Assembly: GCA_025917655.1 (NCBI GenBank)
Contig: CP084612.1
Span: 1,302,001 to 1,366,000 of the forward strand
DNA length: 64,000 bases
DNA from: Chlorella sorokiniana
Lineage: Eukaryota > Chlorophyta > Trebouxiophyceae > Chlorellales > Chlorellaceae
Direction of reading: 5' to 3'
The position numbers were made by a program, and so were the translations under genes. Of the stretch, positions 1-11,200 are shown one piece after another. The notes beneath the pieces were generated by a model. It saw only the letters and a list, made by a program, of their open reading frames with translations, did no database searches and was not told the origin of the DNA. The number at the start of each line of letters is the position of its first letter. Positions within the stretch are counted from its first letter, which is position 1.

Positions 1-1634
1 CGTGATCCATGTTAAGCCCCAGGTGGCTGTTGCAGATCGTTGCTGGGCATGGTCGGTGTGACGCAACCGCGGGAGGAAAGGTTGGCAGGCGTGTGCCAGG
101 TGTTGCCTGCTGGCGGCTGAGCACTGTCCTTGTCATCCCTCTGCCCCAGCGACAGCCCTATTGGGCTCATCTCATGGCCACCCACGCCAACAGGCCATGG
201 AGGAGGCTGGTCGGCTGCCCTCCATTGAACCTCCAGAAGCCTTTTTGGGCACCAGGCTTCCCTCCTTGACCAACAGTGACACGTCCAAGGCGCCAATGGC
301 GGGTCAGCTGCCCAGAGGCCAGCCACTGGAGCCTGCTGACGAGGCCAGCGACCCAGAGGCAGCCCACGATGCAGCTGCTGCCGGGGGCCCGCCTGTGCAC
401 CTCGTCTTCCATCGAGAGGTCGCCTTCGAAGTGCCCCCGAACAGGCAGGCAGGAGGGGGTGCAGGTTGGGCAGGCCAGCAGGCCTTTGTGCGCTGTGGCT
501 ACAGGCCCCAGCTGGGGGCTGGACTCTGACCTTCAGATGGATCAAGCAGGGTTTTGCAAGCCCTGAATAGTACATGTAGTGTATGCTCGCTCAATGCTGC
601 TCCCGCAGGTGCAAGAGACGGTGGCTGCAATCGTGCACATGCAGCCGCTGCCGGCCTCGCCTCGACACGGGCTTCCAGCGGCAGCTGCCGGGAGCCCCCT
701 GAGCCTGGGCTTGTTTGGTACGAGCCCCCGAGCAGCTGCAGGAGGAGGGCATGGGCAGCAGGGACAGCAGCTTCCTCTCGGTCCAGTCTGGCATCTATCC
801 AGCCGTCGGCGGCAGCGACGACGCGGCCACCTCAGCAGCCCCGCGGGGATGGCCCACCCAGGGGCGGCTGGGTCCAGTGCCTCGGAGGGGTTGCAGCCCA
901 CGGTGCCGCCCCCGCCCGGCCCTCTGGCAGTGCAAGCACACCAGGAGAAGAGCGCGCATCAACCGCCTCCTCTAAGCAGGAAGGCCCCCCGCGCCCCCTG
1001 CGGCCGCTGCAGACGCCAGCAGCCCTGCCAGGTGGCAGCCGCCAGGGCAGCGGCTGGGGCCGTCGGCGCCGGCCAGCCCAGCCACGCCTGGTGGCAGGCC
1101 GCAGCCAAGGCTGCCTTCGCAGCGTGCATCGCCCTCGCCAGCAGCGCCCCTCCCGGCTCAGCGGGCTCGGCAAGCCACCGAGGGCGACGACGCACGGCAG
1201 GCAGGCTCAGAGCCAAGCGCATCCAGCAGCTGGCCAGGCGCCGCTGCACCCGCACGCCAGCAAACGCCGTCAATCGAGTCAGGCAGGCAGGCAGCGGCGG
1301 CGCCGCCGCGCAGGCGCAGCCACCTGGCTGTTGGAGTGGGCAGTGCGGGCACAGCTTCACCTCCGGAGCATCGTGAACCAGCAGCAGCACCAGGCAGAGG
1401 GATCTCTGATGCCCACAACGGCAGCGGCAGTGGCAGTGGAGTGGCTATCCCTGCCTCCTCCTCAGCCGACGAGCCTCAGCTGACAGAGATCAGGGGCGAC
1501 TGGCCGCCGCCGCCGTCGCCGCCGCAGCGCATCCCGCCGCCGTCGCCGCGCGGCAGCCTGGTGTCGGCCTTCTCGCAGGAAGGGCAGGCGGCGCGGGCGG
1601 GCCCGGCTGGCGCCAGCTGGACGACGGCAGCTGG
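1..1634 (+). other. Low-complexity upstream region, possible N-terminal exons of the amino acid transporter
   Basis: No conserved domain is visible. Several overlapping frames are rich in Ala, Ser, Pro and Arg, as expected for any GC-rich DNA. Two stretches look more protein-like on the plus strand: 161-529 (acidic, Pro/Ser rich) and 720-880 (SRDSSFLSVQSGIYPAV). Another runs from about 1336 to 1620 (SPRGSLVSAFSQEGQ) and meets the transporter reading frame if one base is missing near 1600. It is therefore likely that the transporter's cytosolic tail begins well upstream of its first clear ATG, but the start cannot be fixed from sequence. Confidence 0.35.
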
Positions 1635-4600
1635 ATGAGCAGCGCGGAAGTGGACTGGTACGACCCGGCCAGCTGCAGCGCGGATGCAGCGCACACTGCG
1701 GCCGCCGCCGCCGCAGCGCTGCTCAGCAGCCCGCTGGTGGAGGCAGCTTCCCAGTCCCCGCCCCTCTCCCCCGTCTCCACCCAGCTGCTGGCGCTGCGCC
1801 GGCCATCGGCAGACGTGCGCCGAGGGCCGCATCGGGCAGCCAGCCTGGGCCTGGGCCCCGCCGAGCGGCAGCACTCCTTGCTGTCGGCGCCCGAGCGGCA
1901 GCACTCCCTGCTGCCAGCCGACACGGAGCGGCAGGCCTCGGCATCTCCTCACCGCCTTTCCTACCCGACCGCCCCACCGCCCCTGACAGAGATCGAGCCG
2001 GCGCCTGTAGAGGATGCCGGTGTGACGGGCACACTAGAGCCTGAGCCGCTCTATCAGACGGCTGGGAGCAGCAGCAGCTCTGGCCGCGCCAGCCCCGCAG
2101 CAGCGCCCCTTCCCCACATGATCCCGGTGCTCAACGCCTCGCCAGACGTCACCCCCAGCACCACCCCGGGCCCCAGCCCCTTCCCACTCTCAGCCTTTGG
2201 CGGCGATGGCTACGGCGGCGGCGGCGGCTACAGCAGCCCTGGGGCGCTGCCTCTGGAGGGCGTTTGGGTGGACAAGCGGGAGCACCGCCGCCCCTTTGCT
2301 GACCTGTCGCCGCGGGAGGTGCGGGTGGTCGGCGGGCAAAGTCTGCTGCCTGACAGCTTGCTTTAAAGGGCATTGGTTTGCGGTGAAGGGCCCTGCGACT
2401 CCTGGTGTGGTGAACATCCTAACTTCGCTTTTCATGCACCTTTTCAGCGAATCAGCGTGCCACACTAATCAGAGACACACCGTCGCCCCGTAGGCTTACA
2501 TGGGGGAAGAGCGTGGCTGGCGCAGCAGCCAGCTGCGCACCCGCTGCTGGCGCCGCCGCCACCCACCGAGAGCGAGGCTGACGAAGGGTTCCCGTCACTG
2601 TCCTCCTTCAGCGGTCAGAGCCACAACTTTTGGTCCAGCACGGCGCTGCTGGTGACACCCATGCTGGGGGCTGGTGAGGGAGAACACGGTTGGCATCTGC
2701 TGGCGTGCTGTGTTGCATGAAGGTCCGTGACACTGCGAGAAGCGACCTGCCCCATTGCTTCGTTCCCCTGAGCACAGCACTGCTGGCGGTCCCTCACGCC
2801 GTGGCGCTGCTGGGCCTGGCGGGGGCAGGCATCAGCCTGGCAGCGGTAGCCCTGGCCGCCCTCACCTCCCAGCAGCTCCTCATTTCGGCTGCCCGCCGCG
2901 GCGGTCGCATGCGGGACGGGCGGTACGCCGATGCCATGCGCCCGCGCTGGGCGGCGTTGGCGCCGCGGTGGCCGACGTCGCCCTGGCTCTCACCTGCTTC
3001 GGTGCGTTGCAGCCGCTGCTCACCCAGCTGGCACGCATCGCGAGTGGAGGGGCTGCGCTTCCATGCCATGTTGCCAGCCTGCCTGGCACATTGGCTCACC
3101 TCCCCAGCCGTGCGGCTGTGGCGGCGCAGGGCTGATGACCGCCTCCTTCGTCGTGCTGGGCGATGTTCTGGTGGCTGATGATTCATCAGGCAGGCTCCTG
3201 CTGATGTGCTGCTCCCGCTCCTGCGGTGACGACTTGCTACTGGGGCACGCACCAGGATCTCACACCAACCATCGGCCTGCCGCTGCATGCTGCACCGGCC
3301 CAGGCAGCCATGCCCCTGCACTCCTTACAGACGGGCTGCTGGGGCAGTGGGGCAGCGACCGTGCTGTGGTGCTGGCGGTGCTGACGCTGGTGGTGGTTGC
3401 GCCGCTGGCATGCTTCAGGCAAGCCCGGCAGGAGGTCTGCGTTTGCCAGCTTCCCATGGGGATGCTGACCGGTGCACAGCTCTGTGTTGCCGCTGCCTGT
3501 TCAGCAGGAGCGTGTCCCGCCTGGCTGGCACCTGCCTGCTGGCCTGGACTGCAAGCGCCATGGCGGCGGCAGTCGTACTGGCCCTGGCGGTGCTGGCGGC
3601 AACCCAGTGCGCTGTGCAGCCCATGCGCGCCTGGCCAGACTGGCGCCAGCTGAGCGGCGGCAGGGCCGGGTGGTTTGGCCGGGCGACTGGGTTCCTGGCG
3701 GTTGCGCCGGTGCTGCTCCTGGCGCTGCTGAACCACGCTTTTGTGGCCCCTGTGGTGAGCGCAGCAGATGTGTGCGCCAGGCCTCCCCTTCTGCTGGATG
3801 CTCACTGGCCACTCCCTGGCAACCACTTACCTGCACCTCTCGTGGACGCTGCGCATGCTCTGCAGGCACAGCAGCTGCGCCCTTTTTCAGTCAGCCGGAC
3901 CCGGGGTGCAGCTGCGGCCGCGCAGCTTTATGTTGTCGTGCTGGCGGCGCTGCTGGGCGCCTGCTGCTACGCGCTGTTTGGCAGCGGGGTGCAGGTGGGT
4001 GGTGGGTGGGGTGGCTGAAAGGAGGCAGGGCCGTGACTGAGCAGCTTTGGGGTTACTTTTGCCGTCACTCCAGCATGGGCGTCACCTCCTGGGGGTGCTG
4101 AAGCGTGCCCCCTCCCCCCTCCACAACCCCCTTCATTCTGCCAGGCCAACGTGCTACTGGACGTCACCCCTGGTGCCCTGGTGTCGCTGGCGGGTGACCC
4201 GCTGGGCCGCGCCGCCTACCTCCTCGTGCGCCTCGCCTTTGCAGTGTGCCTGGTGGCGGGCGTGCCGCTGCTGATGGGGCCCTTCAGGCGAGTCTGTGTG
4301 GGCCCCCGCCTCAGAGGAGGGGGGAACTCAGACCCGCCACTTGTGTTTGGGCGGGGATGGTGGGTATGTGGGTCTGGGATTGTTCCTAGCCTCGCTTCCG
4401 GCGATTCCAATGGCTGTGGCGGCGGCGGTTGCTTCACCGCCGGCGGCATCAACAGGCGGTGAAACTTTGCCCCCCCGCCTGCCTCAGGGACTCCCTGTGG
4501 CACCTCCTCTTCTGGCAGCCCCTGCTGCGCGGCCCCGGCTTCTACCTGGTCACGCTGCTGGTGCTGGGCGGCGCCCTGGCCGCCAGCCTGGCGACGCCGC

Positions 4601-4905
4601 CAGACAAGCTCTGGCAGCTGCTCAGGTTGGCGGGCGTGAGCCCGTGCTCGCATCGGGTTCTGCCTACCAAATGCCTCTGCTTCTATCTGCACTTTTGAGA
4701 ATGATAATGAATTGCCATTTGTGCTTCCTTGCATCCCTTCAGCCTGCTGGGCGCGACGGGTGGGGCGCTGCTGGCGGCAGTCCTGCCGGGCCTGGCGGCA
4801 GCCATGAGCGACAGCGGTGCAGCCTTGAAGATTGCAGGCATAACGCTCATGTGTGCTGGTGTGGTTGTGAGTGTGGCAGGACTCCTGCAGTGCGCCTCTA
4901 TGTGA
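1635..4905 (+). CDS. AAAP/SLC38 (AVT-type) amino acid transporter with long Ser-rich N-terminal tail
   Basis: The protein is a multi-pass amino acid/proton symporter or vacuolar exporter of the AAAP family (plant AVT, animal SLC38). The first exon (to about 2345) encodes a Ser/Pro-rich soluble tail. The exon at 2490-2675 brings the first helix (WSSTALLVTPMLGAG), continued after an intron by LAVPHAVALLGLAGAG near 2787, the hallmark start of AAAP proteins. Further helices lie at 2810-2870, 2965-3020, 3360-3420, 3500-3610, 3690-3760, 3925-3990, 4215-4280, 4500-4600 and 4740-4900, giving about ten or eleven in all. The reading frame slips near 2940 (YADAMRP then ALGGVGAAVADVAL), consistent with one lost base. 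The stop codon is at 4903-4905. The ATG at 1635 is the first in the clear frame, but the tail may start further upstream. The substrate cannot be deduced. Confidence 0.8.
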
Positions 4906-5207
4906 TGCATGCGCCAGTCAGAAACGATGGGAGTGCTTTCAAATCCCCAGCCCTCGTTTGCATGCGACCCGCTCGGCACCGCCAAAATGCCTGCCTATCT
5001 GTCCCCCTCTGCTTGTTTGCGCGTGGCTCTAGATCATCAATGATCTGTCAACTTGGTCGAAGAAGCTGCACAGGTGTCTGCTTCATGTAGGCCTAGCTGC
5101 TAACATCCCTGCAGGGTGCACCCCATGCCAGCAGGGCCTCCCCATGCCCTACCCTCGCACGTTGTGATTGCTATGCGGTTTGTGAGGGGAATGCTTGAGA
5201 CAGCAAT
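4906..5207. other. Intergenic region between transporter and aminopeptidase
   Basis: This 302-bp stretch holds the transporter 3' flank and the aminopeptidase 5' flank. No coding signal, RNA gene or clear promoter motif is visible. Confidence 0.5.
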
Positions 5208-8200
5208 ATGAACGGCAAAAGCAACGGTGGGCTGCTTGCCCACGCCGAAGAGGGGGCAGCCTGGGGTGACAGCAGCAGTCTAGACAGAGTGTCCTCACAT
5301 CATGGCCTGCAGCCGTTGAATTTAGAGCCGTCCTCCGCCCCAGTGCCGGGAAGGTATGGGTTGCGCGCCTCCTTGTGTCGGCTGGCCCACCCCGCCTTTT
5401 CCTGTCTTGAGCGTGCTCCTTTGTGCTGCGCAACTGTTGAGCTAGCCGATCGGAGGTTGCCTGCCGGCCTGCATCGCTTGAACAGCCTCCCGCCGTCGTT
5501 GCCGTCGCATAGCTGCGCCCCATCTGATCAGTGCACCACTCCAACCTTCTTGCAGCGAGACGCGTGCCAGCTCCCTTGCCAACTCCGCGGCTCTTGGGCG
5601 TGCCACAAGCAGCAGGAGATGCATCCTTGTGGCTGTGTTTGTTGCTGTGACTACGATCGCTCTCGGCGTCGGCCTGGGAGTTGGGCTTGGCGGCAGCGAA
5701 GACAGCAGCAGCAGCAGCAGCAGCGGCAGCGATGGCGGCGGCAGCGGGCAGGCAGGCAGCATCACCGTGTTTGGTGCCAGCCTGCCGCAGCCGTGCGAGG
5801 AGCTGGCCACCAGTGAGACTGCTTGGGGGCAGGAATGGGAGCTTTACTTGGTTGCGCTGCTGCGTGACCGCAGCGTGTACCAGCGAGCACCCACCGAGCC
5901 GCCGGGCCCCTTGCGCCTGTGCCCTTGCCGCTGCAGCGGACTACTGGTCGGTGGTCAACATCACGCGCTACGCTCTGGCGCTGGAGCTGACGGAGGAGAT
6001 GTTTCAGTACAGCATCGGCGGCGCGCCTCCTACCGCGTTTTCGGCTGAAGCCAAGCTCAACTTCACCGTGCAGGGGCAGGCAGCGGGCTGCGTGGTGCTC
6101 AACGCGCGCAACCTCACCTTCTCCAAAGTAGGCCTGTCCACGCGGCAGCAAGATGGCACCTACTCCCCCTGGAAGCCGTGTGCGGCGGCGACGGCGTCCC
6201 GTGCGCTGGCGGCGCCGTCTCGCGCCGCCGTTTGAGCGGCGGGGCGGGGCGGACGCCGCGGCACCGCCGTCCACGGCCGACATGGATCTCGTGGCCATCA
6301 CTTTGCCCGCTGAGCTGGCCAGCGGTACCATTGCGGTACTGGATGTGGAGTACGCGGGGCTGCTGGGAAGCTGGCCCGCCGACGGGCTGGGCCTCTTCCG
6401 GTCCGCCCCCTTCCCCGCCGCCGACGGCGAGACGCTGGAGGTGCTGGTGGCGACGCAGGGGGAGACCACGGGGCGCGCAGGATGCTGCCCTGCTACGACG
6501 CACCCGCCCGCAAGGCCACCTTTGCTGTGGAGCTGCGGGTGGGTGGGTGGTGGGAGGGTGGTGAGACATGGCGTCAGTTAGGGGAGGGTCCGGGATGTGT
6601 GTGTTATGGGGGTGGTGTGTGGGTGTGGGTGTGGGTAGGGGTGTGGGTAGGGGTAGGGGGCGGGGATCAACCTGGCATGGAACTCGCGTGCCTGCGTGCA
6701 CCCAGCTGGTCCAGCTGCAGAGTTGCTGCCCCAAGCATGCGTCTTCACTTCTTCGACCCGCTGCCGCCGCCTGCAGGTCCCCTCCCAAACACCCGCGGGC
6801 AGCGACACGGTCGCCCTGTCCAACATGCCGGTCAGGAGCCGGGTGGGGGCAGCGACGACGCGGTGCAGGTGTACACGTTTGAGGACAGCCCCCATGTCTC
6901 CATACCTGCTGGCCGTGGCGGCGGGAGACCTGGTGCAGTACAACGGTACCGGCGGCGCCGCGCCCGAGCTCGGCGGCGACGGCATCCCGCAGCTGCGCCT
7001 GTGGGCGCGCCGGGGCAGGAGGGCCAGCTGGCGGCGGCCGCGGCGGCTGCCCCCGCCGCCTTCCGTTTCTACACCGACTATTTTGGGGTGGCGCTGCCGC
7101 CTGAGCTGGCCAAGATGGACCTGGTGGCTGTGCCGGGCGCACCGGGCGATGGAGGTGCGTGCCGAGCCTGGCGCCCTGTGTTGAGTCGGGGCCTTGTCAG
7201 CACTGCTTGCACCCGCAGCGTTGTGAGAGTGGTGAGCCAGCGGCCGCCCAGAGCCTCCCCATCCATCGGCACAAGGCAGCTGGGTGTGTTTTGGACGGCG
7301 GGGGGGGGGGGTCATCTGCTGCGGTCCTGTCCAAAACTTGCATTCCTTGCCCGCCTCTCCTTCTTCGCCGCCGCGGGTGGGGCCTGCTGCTGTTTGATGA
7401 GGCCCGCCTGCTGCACGACCCCGCCTGGGAGGGCGCCTACTCCCTCAAGCTGATGGCGGACGTGGTGTGCCACGAGGTGGCCCATCAGTGGTGAGCCGCG
7501 CGCTGCAGCAGCGCCCCTTGGGATGGGCTGGACGCGTTGCCCGCCCCTGTGCGCGCCGCTCCCGCCCCTGAGCTCTGCTTGTGGCCTGCTGGCCTGACCT
7601 TGTGTCGCTGGTCTCAGCCTTGCCCAAGTGGGTACAAGCGTGAACGGCCGCCCCCTCCTCCTGCTCTTTCCCCAGGCTGGGCAACCTGGGCACCAAGCAG
7701 GACTGGACGCAGCTGTCGGTGGATGAGGGGCTGGCCTCCTTCATGGAGTACAAGTGCTTGGAGGTGCGGGGGTGGGGGGCCTGGCGGGGCCGGCGGTGCC
7801 CGCCGCCTGAAAACAGCCGTCCAGTCCGAGTGTTTGCCCTGCTGGCCAGCAAGCTTGGCTTCTCCACTCGCCTCCCAACAGGCACACCCGCAGCAGCAGA
7901 AAAGGCCCACCTCTCCCCACTGACCCCTGCCGTGCAGACGCTTCAGGAGTTTGAAGGCCAAGGCGACGTGCATTTCTTCAGGTACCTGCAGTACCGCCTG
8001 TATTGCCTGGCCAACATGGTACCAGCCGCCGGAACTGCATCCCGGCCCACTGTGGCGCCCACCACTTGCCCCAGCTCACCCAGCTGTCGTCTGCCCGTGC
8101 TGCTGCTGCGCTGCCGGGCTCACGCCCGGAAGCAAGCCGCCCTTTCCATCAATCGACCTGCCCTCACGCTCTGCGCCCCTTGACTGTCGGGCCCGCCGCC

Positions 8201-11200
8201 TGCGTGCAGGGGATCCACCCCTCAGTTGCAGGCGCCCGGGGTCCATGAGGCGCCCGGCTTTGCCGCGCTGCAGTACGGCGCCGACCCCACGCAGCCGCCC
8301 ATGGTGCCGCCCAACGACCTGGAGGGCGACACCGGCGGGTACATGCAGTACAGCAAGCCCGCCGCGCTGGTGCACTCCCACGAGCGCTACATGCGGGAGC
8401 TCACGGGCGGCGAGGACATCATGCGTGGCCTGCTGCAGGTGCGGCGCCCGCCGCCGCCCCCAGGCACAGCGATCGTTTGCTGGGTCGGCGGGGGTGGCTG
8501 CCTGCTTGCAGTCCGCCTGTGAGCACGCTGCTTGTTTCGAGGCAATACCGTCCGGCTGGGGCAGCCGGGGCTGCGGGTGCGAGAGGCCGCTGGAGAGCTT
8601 CCAGCGAGGCGGGATGTGCTGCAGCCGCCCCCGCCTCCGTGCACTTGCATGGCTGGTGGCTCCCCCTCCGCTTCTCCCTCCCTCCCCTCCCCTCCCGCCT
8701 TTCATCCTTCCGTGGCGTGCCGGGAGGGCCCCTGGCCCGCCGCAATCTTTCTGGATTCCAACAACTCAGAGCTCAGCCCTGAGAAGCGCACCCGTCCACC
8801 TTTCACACTACCCCCTCACTCCCCCCACTCCGCCCGCCCCAACCCGCAGGCCATGCTGCGGCAGGGCGCCTTCTCCACCTGGAACTGGTCCATGTACTTT
8901 GTGGGCGCCAACGCGTCGCTCACCGCCTCAGCCGCCACCTCGCTGCAGGCCGCGGGGCTGCTGCAGGGGCTGGAAGTGCGGGCGGGGTCCTTCATGCGCG
9001 CTCAGGTGTGTGGGGGGGGTGATGGGGGCAGCAGGTCAGAGCCAAGGGCGGGGGCGGTGGATGGGAGGCCGGGCGGCAGGTGCACAGGTGCAGCGGTGGG
9101 AAGGCAGCGCACCGCCGGCTACGTCCTCTGCCTGCCGGCTGGGCATTATTGCTTGCCTTTGTCTTGACCCTCAACCTGCAACGCACATGTTTGAGCTGCT
9201 GACCCTCGCCCTCCCTCCCTTGCCCTCTGCCCACGCTGCCCCAGAGCTACGACGAGGTGATGGGCATCATCCGCAGCGGCGTCCCCACCATGGCCACTTG
9301 GTTCTACTCGTGAGCCTGCTGGAAGCTGCCGGGTAGCTTCACCACGGCCGCTTGCCCTGCCCCACGGCTCGTACCTGCCAGACAAGGCCCCCCGCCGCTG
9401 CTTTTGCTATAATCGCATCAGCGCACTCCACCATTGCCAGGATGCGCTCCTCGACCGGTCCATGCCCCTTCCTGAAGAACCCGCGACCCTTATCTCCCTC
9501 CACCCCTCGGTCTCAGCGCCCCCTCCCCCGAAAACACACACACACACACACACACATGCACACGCCAAACATCCCTCCCCCCGCCCGGGCGCTTGCAGGC
9601 CGCTGTACCCCATCGCAAACATGGACGAAACGGCGGACGGCAGCCCAGTGGTGGTGTGGGAGCCGTCGCCGCCCAACCCGCCTGTCCCGGATGCCAACGA
9701 CCCTGCCCTGGTGTCCTACTACAACTACAACGCCAGCCTGTTTGCGTTTGGGGCCACCTCCCGCCCCTTCTGCGCATATCCGCTGGAGCAGGAGACTGCG
9801 GAGCAGCTGGGGGCGGAGGAGGTGTATGGCGAGGTGGGAGGAGGCGGGGCAGGTTGTTGTTGGGTGGGGGCTGGGTGGGGTGGGGTGAGGGGCGGGCGCT
9901 TTTTGGGTATGGCGCCGGGGCCCCATCATTCGCCCTTCGCAGCCTGCACCAACGTGCAAAGTTCTGCCCTGGCTGCTCGTGCAGCAGCTTACAGCAGGCG
10001 TCCTGGCCCTCACACATGCCATCGCCCCCCCCGCAGCTTGCGCCGCTGTGCGACATCCCCGCCGGCCGCCGCTTCTTCCCGGTGACCATTGCGGTGGACA
10101 ACCTGACTTCCTGCTCCGCCTCCAGCAACCACGCTGGCTCCTGGGCGACCCGCTGGGGCGAGCTGGTCCTCGCTGACCCTCCCACATGGGTGGACAACCA
10201 GAAGGGGGCCAGGTGGGCCCGCCGCCGCAGGCCTGCCGTGCCGTGCGGGGGGTGGCAGGCGCTGCTGCGCGCCAGCAGCTTGGAACAGCCTGGGCACCGC
10301 GCTGCCTGCGGTTCCAGCGCGCTCAGCGTGCGCTGCCCGACGAGCTCGCCGCCCGCCCCTGACCGACCCTCCCGCAGCCGCCCCTGTCTTCCCCGCCTCT
10401 TGGCTGGCTCGCAGCCCCCACTCACGCACCCACCCACCCACCTTGACCTTCTGCAGGCTCATGCGCTCCGTCTACAACCAGAACCACTTTGATGCACTCG
10501 TCTCCGTGCTGGCATCCATGCGCACTGTGTGCACCGGCGACGAGGGTGCGCCGCCCCACACGCCGTCACCTGGCTGGCCTTCGGGGCACCTGAGCCCTGG
10601 GGGGGGGGGGGGGTGTTCAGTCTCTGCCTCTTCCACCAACTGCCCGCCTGCGTGCCCCCAGGCACTGCTGCCTTCCTCGGAGCCGCATCACCCTGCTGGG
10701 AAACTCATCATTTTTTACAGAAGGCTCAGCACTGCTCACCCGCCCGCATGCCCCCCCCCCTCCTCCCTCGCAGACAACTCGACCTGCTGTACGGGACAGG
10801 ACGACCTGCTGGAGGGCGCCGCCTTCCTGAACGACGTGCTGGCGCTGGCGCAGACGGGGCACCAGGAGCCGTTGGCGGCGGGGTACACGGCGGCGCGGGC
10901 GTGCAGGCGGTGGAGGCTGCCGTGTACCAGGGGGGCTCCAGACAACGGTGCGAGCAGGGGATGGGGCGCGGGGGCCGTGCCGGCTCCGCTTCCTCTGCGT
11001 GGGGGCCTGGGCGGGCGCCACCGGCCGCTGGCTGGCCTTGCGGCAGGCAGACCTCTCGTTCTCTGTGGCCCCATGGCCGCCTTGGGGAAAGCCTCGCGTG
11101 TTTGGCTGGGAGCTGGCTGGCTGGGACCCTCGCCTGCTGGTCTCCCAAGCTCAGCGCGCCCCCCGCTTCTTCCCCCTTCCCCGGCCTCGACAACAGGTCA

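Noticed and set aside
832-1390. Overlapping Arg/Pro/Ala-rich frames on both strands upstream of the transporter
   Set aside because: Composition is what very GC-rich DNA gives in every frame. No motif or start context singles one out as a separate gene.
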